This document shows positions 6,063 to 9,885 of a stretch of DNA of 9,885 nucleotides, in pieces. The number at the start of each line of letters is the position of its first letter. The first letter of the stretch is position 1. Below the pieces are notes generated by a model. It ran no database searches. It was not told where the DNA came from and saw only the letters and a list, made by a program, of their open reading frames with translations. Source of the DNA: Alphaproteobacteria bacterium UBA2964. GTDB lineage: Bacteria; Pseudomonadota; Alphaproteobacteria; MPNO01; UBA2964. The DNA lies in assembly GCA_002348425.1 (NCBI GenBank), contig DEBE01000064.1:1-9885 (forward strand), given 5' to 3'. The translations under genes were made by a program, and so were the position numbers.

Positions 6063-6947
6063 TCAGCTTGATTGTCGTGCAATTAACTGGCGTAAAAAAT
6101 TTGCGGCATCTGCTCCTCTTAAAGCCCGACACCAAAGATCTTGAACTGTACGCTGGTGCAAGACCAAGGCCTCAGGGGCTGAGGTAATCATCGCTATCCC
6201 TCCGTGCACATTGGGTTGTTCACCAAGTCTGAATGGACTCATTGCTAGCACTTTTCGATCTGACTGACGGAAAATTTGAAAGCTAGTATGGGGCAAAGTA
6301 CCGGGTATAATGCCAATCTGGACAGCTATTGGTTCAGCTTCCATCATCATTATAAGGTGCTGAGCTTCGGCGAGTGCGCGCGCACGACGATCATCTTTAA
6401 CATCGTCAGGCAAATCAAGTTTTCCAATAAGACCATTTTGTAAAAACCGTTCTATCTCCGCCCCTGATATCAGGTTGAGGATACCCGGACGGCGCTCTCT
6501 ATAGGTATCTTTGCGCTTTTGCAGGATTGGCATCAATTCAGCTACCTGTTCGAGAGCTCTATCGCGCTCTTTTTCTTCTTCTGGAATACTCTCACTCAGA
6601 CAAACTTCAAGTGTCTGATCAAAGCCGTCGGATGCCAGAAGGAATGAAATTGGCCCCGCTAGCACAACAATATGTTCAGTGGTTGATTCGATTTGTCTTA
6701 GCCTTTCGAAAAAGGCTACCGCTGAAGATATGTACTCAACACCCACTCCCATTAAAGTTGGTATGGAAACATCTAATAAGTCGGCAAGCCTTTCTAAGGT
6801 CTCAACTTTGGCGACGTCTCCTTTTTCGAACCTATATAGTGCTGTTCTTGATATTCCAATCCGCCTAGAGATTTCATCTGCACTAAGTCCTGATGCTAAC
6901 CGAAAAGCTTTTAATCGGTCACCAATATCGTCAAAACGTATACTCAT
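6063..6947 (-). CDS. XRE-family helix-turn-helix transcriptional regulator with C-terminal effector-like domain
   Basis: A 294-residue DNA-binding protein. Residues 8-66 form an XRE/Cro-CI type helix-turn-helix: IGDRLKAFRLASGLSADEI, then RRIGISRTALYRFEKGD (recognition helix around 33-40), and a following helix ETLERLADLLDVSIPTLMG. The remaining 225 residues have no cupin motif I can recognise. They contain a helical part (ESIPEEEKERDRALEQVAELM) and a mixed part ending in LVLHQRTVQDLWCRALRGADAANFLRQLIA. A ligand-sensing or dimerisation role is inferred only from architecture. It starts inside the stop of the molybdenum hydroxylase gene (ATGA overlap, 6944-6947), so both come from one transcript. 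It probably controls that operon, possibly through the dyads near 4665-4712 or upstream of 9286, though nothing in the sequence proves this. Confidence 0.88.
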   Translation of the reverse strand: MSIRFDDIGDRLKAFRLASGLSADEISRRIGISRTALYRFEKGDVAKVETLERLADLLDVSIPTLMGVGVEYISSAVAFFERLRQIESTTEHIVVLAGPISFLLASDGFDQTLEVCLSESIPEEEKERDRALEQVAELMPILQKRKDTYRERRPGILNLISGAEIERFLQNGLIGKLDLPDDVKDDRRARALAEAQHLIMMMEAEPIAVQIGIIPGTLPHTSFQIFRQSDRKVLAMSPFRLGEQPNVHGGIAMITSAPEALVLHQRTVQDLWCRALRGADAANFLRQLIARQSS

Positions 6948-9286
6948 GCAGCATTGCGACCTTTCCCCTCGTTAATCGCTTCCAAAATATCAGAAGGTTT
7001 TAACGGAGCCCTTGTTAGATGAACCTCGAAAGGCCCAAGTGCATCTTCTACGGCAGAAATTATAGCTGACGGCGCTGGCACAACACCACACTCCCCGACA
7101 CCCTTAACCCCCAACGGATTTAGAGGTGACGGTGATTCATGATGAATAATATCAATTTTTGGCATTTCGGTTGAAGAAATTAAGAGATATTCGGCGAAAT
7201 TAGTTGTTACTGGCTGAGCACTTTCATCATATCCCATCCACTCAAACAAAGTGTTACCTATGCCATGTGCTGTCCCGCCTTGCACCTGCCCATCTACAAT
7301 CATTGGATTAATTATGGTTCCGCTATCGTGAGAAATGACGTAATTGAGAACTTTCACACCACCGGTTTCAATATCAACCTCGACCTCTGCTACTGCGGTA
7401 CCGCACGCAAATGCCAAATTATCCAACACCACATGCTCCGTTGCCTCCATGCCCGGTTCTATACCTCCCGGCAGAGCATAGCCGGGCGTTCCGGCTACAG
7501 CATGCGCAACTTGCCCTAGTGTTACCTTCATATCAGGGACACCCCTGACATGTATCATACCATTTTCAATTTCCAGGTCTTCCTCGGAAGCTTCAAGCAT
7601 GTGAGCGGCAACCTTAAGTGCTTTATCGCGTACTTTTTCAGCGGCAACATGCGCTGACGAACCTGCCACGACTGCAAGTCGACTATTTGATGTACCAATC
7701 CCTAGTGAAATTGTACCTGTATCGCCCGCAGTAACTGTAACATTTTCCATGTCACCACCAAATTTTTCGCCCACTATTTGTGCCATCATTGTGGCCGTGC
7801 CCTGACCTATAGCGGTACCGCCAGTGTAGACATGGATTATACCAGACGGGCCAATTCGCACGGTAACCGCTTCAAATGGACCACGGCCCGTTCCCTTAAC
7901 ATAGTTAGCCAAACCGATCCCGATATATCGCCCTTCTGAACGGGCATGCGACTGACGCATGGGAAATCCATACCAATCTGCCTTTTCCAAGGCGCTTTTT
8001 TGACACGCAGGATAATCTCCAGAGTCTAATAAGACCGGCATGCCTCCGCGTGTCTTGAGTGGTTTCTCATATGGCATTTTATCTCCAGAGATTAAATTCC
8101 GACTTCTAATTTCATCTCGCGGCAAACTGAGCTCATGCGCAACACGGTCTAGCAGCCTTTCCATAACAAACACGCCTTGAGGATGACCAGCACCCCTTAC
8201 AGGAGTAACAGGCACCTTATTTGTTAATGCTAACTGTACGTGAGTGCTAAAGGCAGGTACTTCATAAGGTAGGGGTATTGTTTCAGCAGCGTTATAGGGC
8301 AAGTTGACACCGCGTGCTGTGAAAGCGCCATGGTCATGAATAACAGCACTCTTAATACCTAAAATTTTTCCATCCCCGTCAACCGCAATTTCCGCTTCCC
8401 AATATTGGTCCCGTTCTTGGGTTGTCGTAATAAAATGCTCCCGCCGATCCTCAATCCATTTTATGGGCCGATTTATCATCCTTGTCGCCAGGGTCAATAC
8501 AATATCCTCTTGGTAGACAACCAACTTAGGACCAAACCCCCCTCCAACATCGGGAGTAATAACACGTAATTGATTTTCATTATGGCCCGTCATATCTGTA
8601 TAGGTTGTTTTCAAAGAATGTGGCATTTGGGTTGATGTCCACAAAGTTACTTCATCCAACGCATCTTCAAATTTTGCCACACAACCACGACATTCTATTG
8701 AGTGCGAGCCACCTCGATGAATCCACAGGGATTCCGAAAACTTGTGTGCCGCGGAGGAAAATGCCCCATCAATATCACCGTAGGTCATATTGAATTCCGC
8801 CAGAATGTTATGCTCAGCATCTCGATGAGCAACGGGAGCACCAGTTTGCACGGCATCACGGCAATCCGCCGAAACCGGCAAAGGATCGAAAATTACATCT
8901 ATAAGTGTCGCAGCATCCTCGGCAATATAGCGGTTATCAGCAATTACAACGGCGATGGGTTCACCGACATAGGTTACTTCATCTGAAGCTAATGCTGGTC
9001 GATCTCGGTTCTGCTTGTAAGAGGGGCTTGGCATTCCAACGACCAAGCGTTCATTGACCAGAAAAGGTCGGATATCCGACATGGTAAAAACCGCATAGAC
9101 CCCCGGTTTTTCCAAAGCCTTGTTTACGTCTATATTTTGGATAACCGCATGAGCAAACGGGCTGCGGACAAAGGTAGCATGCAGCAAATCCGGAAAATTT
9201 ATATCGTCGATAAATTGTGCATGGCCTTGAAGCAAAGAGGGATCCTCAAGGCGCTTAGCGCGTGTTCCGAAAACTTTCCAAGCCAT
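6944..9286 (-). CDS. Xanthine dehydrogenase/CO dehydrogenase-like molybdopterin-binding large subunit
   Basis: A 780-residue molybdenum hydroxylase large subunit, normal family length (about 760-800). These enzymes hydroxylate aldehydes, purines, N-heterocycles or CO with water as oxygen source, using a molybdopterin cytosine dinucleotide cofactor. Visible: the N-terminal a/b hammerhead domain (KRLEDPSLLQGHAQFIDDI, 11-30; VGEPIAVVIA, 107-116), the GGGFG motif (248-252), the active-site loop PVRGAGHPQG (362-371), the GQG cofactor motif in TAIGQGTATM, and the catalytic Glu E732 in GVGECG. The loop lacks the AYxCSFR of genuine CO dehydrogenase, so CO oxidation is unlikely. It resembles the AYRGAGR type but with His after GAG. 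The usual partners, a small [2Fe-2S] subunit and an FAD subunit, are absent on both sides. ATG at 9284-9286 is preceded by AGGA about 12 bases upstream. It heads the long minus-strand gene run. Confidence 0.93.
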   Translation of the reverse strand: MAWKVFGTRAKRLEDPSLLQGHAQFIDDINFPDLLHATFVRSPFAHAVIQNIDVNKALEKPGVYAVFTMSDIRPFLVNERLVVGMPSPSYKQNRDRPALASDEVTYVGEPIAVVIADNRYIAEDAATLIDVIFDPLPVSADCRDAVQTGAPVAHRDAEHNILAEFNMTYGDIDGAFSSAAHKFSESLWIHRGGSHSIECRGCVAKFEDALDEVTLWTSTQMPHSLKTTYTDMTGHNENQLRVITPDVGGGFGPKLVVYQEDIVLTLATRMINRPIKWIEDRREHFITTTQERDQYWEAEIAVDGDGKILGIKSAVIHDHGAFTARGVNLPYNAAETIPLPYEVPAFSTHVQLALTNKVPVTPVRGAGHPQGVFVMERLLDRVAHELSLPRDEIRSRNLISGDKMPYEKPLKTRGGMPVLLDSGDYPACQKSALEKADWYGFPMRQSHARSEGRYIGIGLANYVKGTGRGPFEAVTVRIGPSGIIHVYTGGTAIGQGTATMMAQIVGEKFGGDMENVTVTAGDTGTISLGIGTSNSRLAVVAGSSAHVAAEKVRDKALKVAAHMLEASEEDLEIENGMIHVRGVPDMKVTLGQVAHAVAGTPGYALPGGIEPGMEATEHVVLDNLAFACGTAVAEVEVDIETGGVKVLNYVISHDSGTIINPMIVDGQVQGGTAHGIGNTLFEWMGYDESAQPVTTNFAEYLLISSTEMPKIDIIHHESPSPLNPLGVKGVGECGVVPAPSAIISAVEDALGPFEVHLTRAPLKPSDILEAINEGKGRNAA

Positions 9287-9405
9287 TGGGTGTTTATTCC
9301 TGTGTTAGATATTTCCAACTTCTAAAGCTAATTTATAAGAGACTAAGAATCTTTTGAATAGAATGGAAGAAGTATTAATTTCTTATGATACCGTGGCAAA
9401 AAAAA

Positions 9406-9435
9406 TAGACACCAACCATAATGTTATAATATAAC
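9406..9435 (+). promoter_or_regulatory. Candidate sigma70-type promoter for znuA
   Basis: TAGACA at 9406-9411 and TATAAC at 9430-9435 are 18 bases apart and face the znuA-like gene. They would start transcription near 9442, about 45 bases before the ATG. An alternative -10, TATAAT at 9425-9430, matches consensus better but leaves only a 13-base spacer. Either -10 lies inside the Zur-box palindrome, so a bound repressor would block RNA polymerase. Confidence 0.45.
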
Positions 9436-9440
9436 GTTTC
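9418..9440. promoter_or_regulatory. Zur operator (zinc uptake repressor box)
   Basis: GTTATAATATAAC at 9423-9435 is a perfect 13-base palindrome centred on 9429. With flanks it reads AATGTTATAATATAACGTTT (9420-9439), very close to the Zur box known from proteobacterial zinc-uptake genes (core TGTTATAnTATAACA). It is about 50 bases upstream of a znuA-like gene and covers the likely -10 region. The expected behaviour is repression when Zur carries zinc and release under zinc starvation. The zur gene itself is not in the window. Confidence 0.8.
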
Positions 9441-9486
9441 TTAAGTTTTAGTACTTCGATTTTAACATACATATAGTGTCGTTTGC

Positions 9487-9885
9487 ATGAATTTAAAATA
9501 CATCCCTTTGATGGTCCCTGTCCTGATACTAACCAGCGCTTTAACCCGGCCTTCAGCCGCTATGGATGGCATAGTCGTAACGATTAAGCCAATTCACTCG
9601 CTTGTTTCATCAATCACAAAGGGCATTAGCAATCCGTACCTCATTTTACGCGGGGCAGCATCCCCACATACCTATAGTTTACGTCCTTCCGATGCAAAAA
9701 AAATTCATGGAGCTAAGCTTATATTTCTGATTGATGATAACCTCGAAAACTTTTTAGCGAAATCTTTAAAAACTCTTGGAAGAAAGGCGCGAATTGTAAC
9801 CCTTTCCGAAACAAAGGGACTTACTGAGCTAAAGTATCGTTCATTAGAGGATATAACATCCAGCCATAAAGGCCACGATGACCAC
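9487..9885 (+). CDS. znuA: Zinc ABC transporter periplasmic substrate-binding protein ZnuA, 3'-truncated by the window edge
   Basis: The first 133 residues of a cluster A-I metal-binding protein that captures Zn2+ in the periplasm and hands it to the ZnuBC permease. Residues 1-25 look like a Sec signal peptide (K4, hydrophobic core I6-L19, SAA before the probable cleavage site). The mature part starts with IVVTIKPIHSLVSSI (29-43), followed by the hallmark GAASPHTYSLRPSDA (56-70) carrying the first zinc ligand H61, and LIFLIDDNLENFL. The visible end, HKGHDDH (127-133), looks like the beginning of the His/Asp-rich loop that is typical of ZnuA and sets it apart from manganese-binding relatives. 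The frame is open to the last base, so the gene continues beyond the window. There is no clear ribosome binding site before the ATG at 9487. A Zur box sits upstream. It is transcribed away from the molybdenum hydroxylase run. Confidence 0.93.
   Translation, partial: MNLKYIPLMVPVLILTSALTRPSAAMDGIVVTIKPIHSLVSSITKGISNPYLILRGAASPHTYSLRPSDAKKIHGAKLIFLIDDNLENFLAKSLKTLGRKARIVTLSETKGLTELKYRSLEDITSSHKGHDDH

Larger units (their letters stand above)
9287..9486. other. Divergent AT-rich intergenic region between molybdenum hydroxylase gene and znuA
   Basis: This 200-base spacer separates two divergent genes. The znuA side carries a Zur-box palindrome and a promoter candidate (listed separately). On the hydroxylase side, TTAGA (9305-9309) and TCTAA (9321-9325) form an inverted repeat with 11 bases between, about 19 bases from the start codon, a possible operator. 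A minus-strand TTGCCA (reverse complement of 9394-9399) could be a -35 element, but the matching -10 (AATACT or TAATAC at 9371-9377) is poor. No terminator or RNA gene is seen. Confidence 0.4.

Noticed and set aside
6055..6135. Upstream extension of the TPR-oxygenase gene to an ATG at 6135
   Set aside because: It would overlap the regulator by 73 bases and add a basic segment unlike the family. The ATG at 6054, just after the regulator's stop, starts cleanly before the first TPR.
6374..6385. Alternating palindrome GTGCGCGCGCAC
   Set aside because: It encodes an Arg/Ala-rich helix (RRARALAEA) in the regulator, and such repeats arise from codon use there.
6944..9286. Identification as genuine aerobic CO dehydrogenase (CoxL)
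   Set aside because: The diagnostic AYxCSFR loop is absent (PVRGAGHPQG instead) and no coxS or coxM is adjacent.
9363..9434. Possible 23-codon leader peptide upstream of znuA
   Set aside because: There is no ribosome binding site, it would begin upstream of the candidate transcription start, and it ends inside the Zur box. Chance is the simpler explanation.

Overview
The window (about 9.9 kb, moderate GC with AT-rich gaps) looks like a bacterial chromosome segment, most likely from an alphaproteobacterium. That assignment is an inference. It rests on the gene mix (polysaccharide-deacetylase-type allantoinase relatives, TauD-type dioxygenases, CO-dehydrogenase-like molybdenum hydroxylases, a Zur-type box before znuA) and on the style of the proteins, not on a marker gene. 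No rRNA, tRNA, CRISPR array or insertion sequence was seen. Coding density is very high and no gene-free gap exceeds about 200 bases.

Layout. Positions 1-966 (+) hold the 3' part of an amidase-signature hydrolase whose start lies outside the window. It meets, with no bases between the stop codons, a TauD/TfdA-type 2-oxoglutarate dioxygenase (967-1803, -). A 102-base divergent spacer leads to an allantoinase/PuuE-like polysaccharide-deacetylase-fold protein (1906-2811, +). This again ends directly against the next gene's stop. A long run of minus-strand genes then reads from 9286 down to 2812: a molybdenum hydroxylase large subunit (6944-9286), an XRE-type regulator coupled to it by an ATGA overlap (6063-6947), a TPR protein with a C-terminal 2OG-Fe(II) oxygenase-like domain (4702-6054), an AT-rich spacer with a perfect 16-bp inverted repeat (4665-4712), and a PyrK-like/PyrD-like pair (4625-2812) with a 7-base overlap. 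Finally, a 200-base divergent region carries a Zur-box palindrome and a plausible promoter for a zinc ABC transporter binding protein, ZnuA, which runs off the end (9487-9885).

How the genes may work together. The amidase, allantoinase-like protein, PyrD/PyrK-like flavo-iron-sulfur pair and molybdenum hydroxylase are all families often used on nitrogen heterocycles, cyclic amides or related nitrogen compounds. A catabolic neighbourhood is a reasonable reading, with the XRE protein as likely local regulator. The most notable detail is that the PyrD-like protein keeps the class 1 active-site Cys and lysines but has replaced two of the four asparagines that hold orotate in characterised enzymes. 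The pair may therefore not be the housekeeping pyrimidine enzyme. The zinc transporter gene belongs to a separate, divergently transcribed unit.
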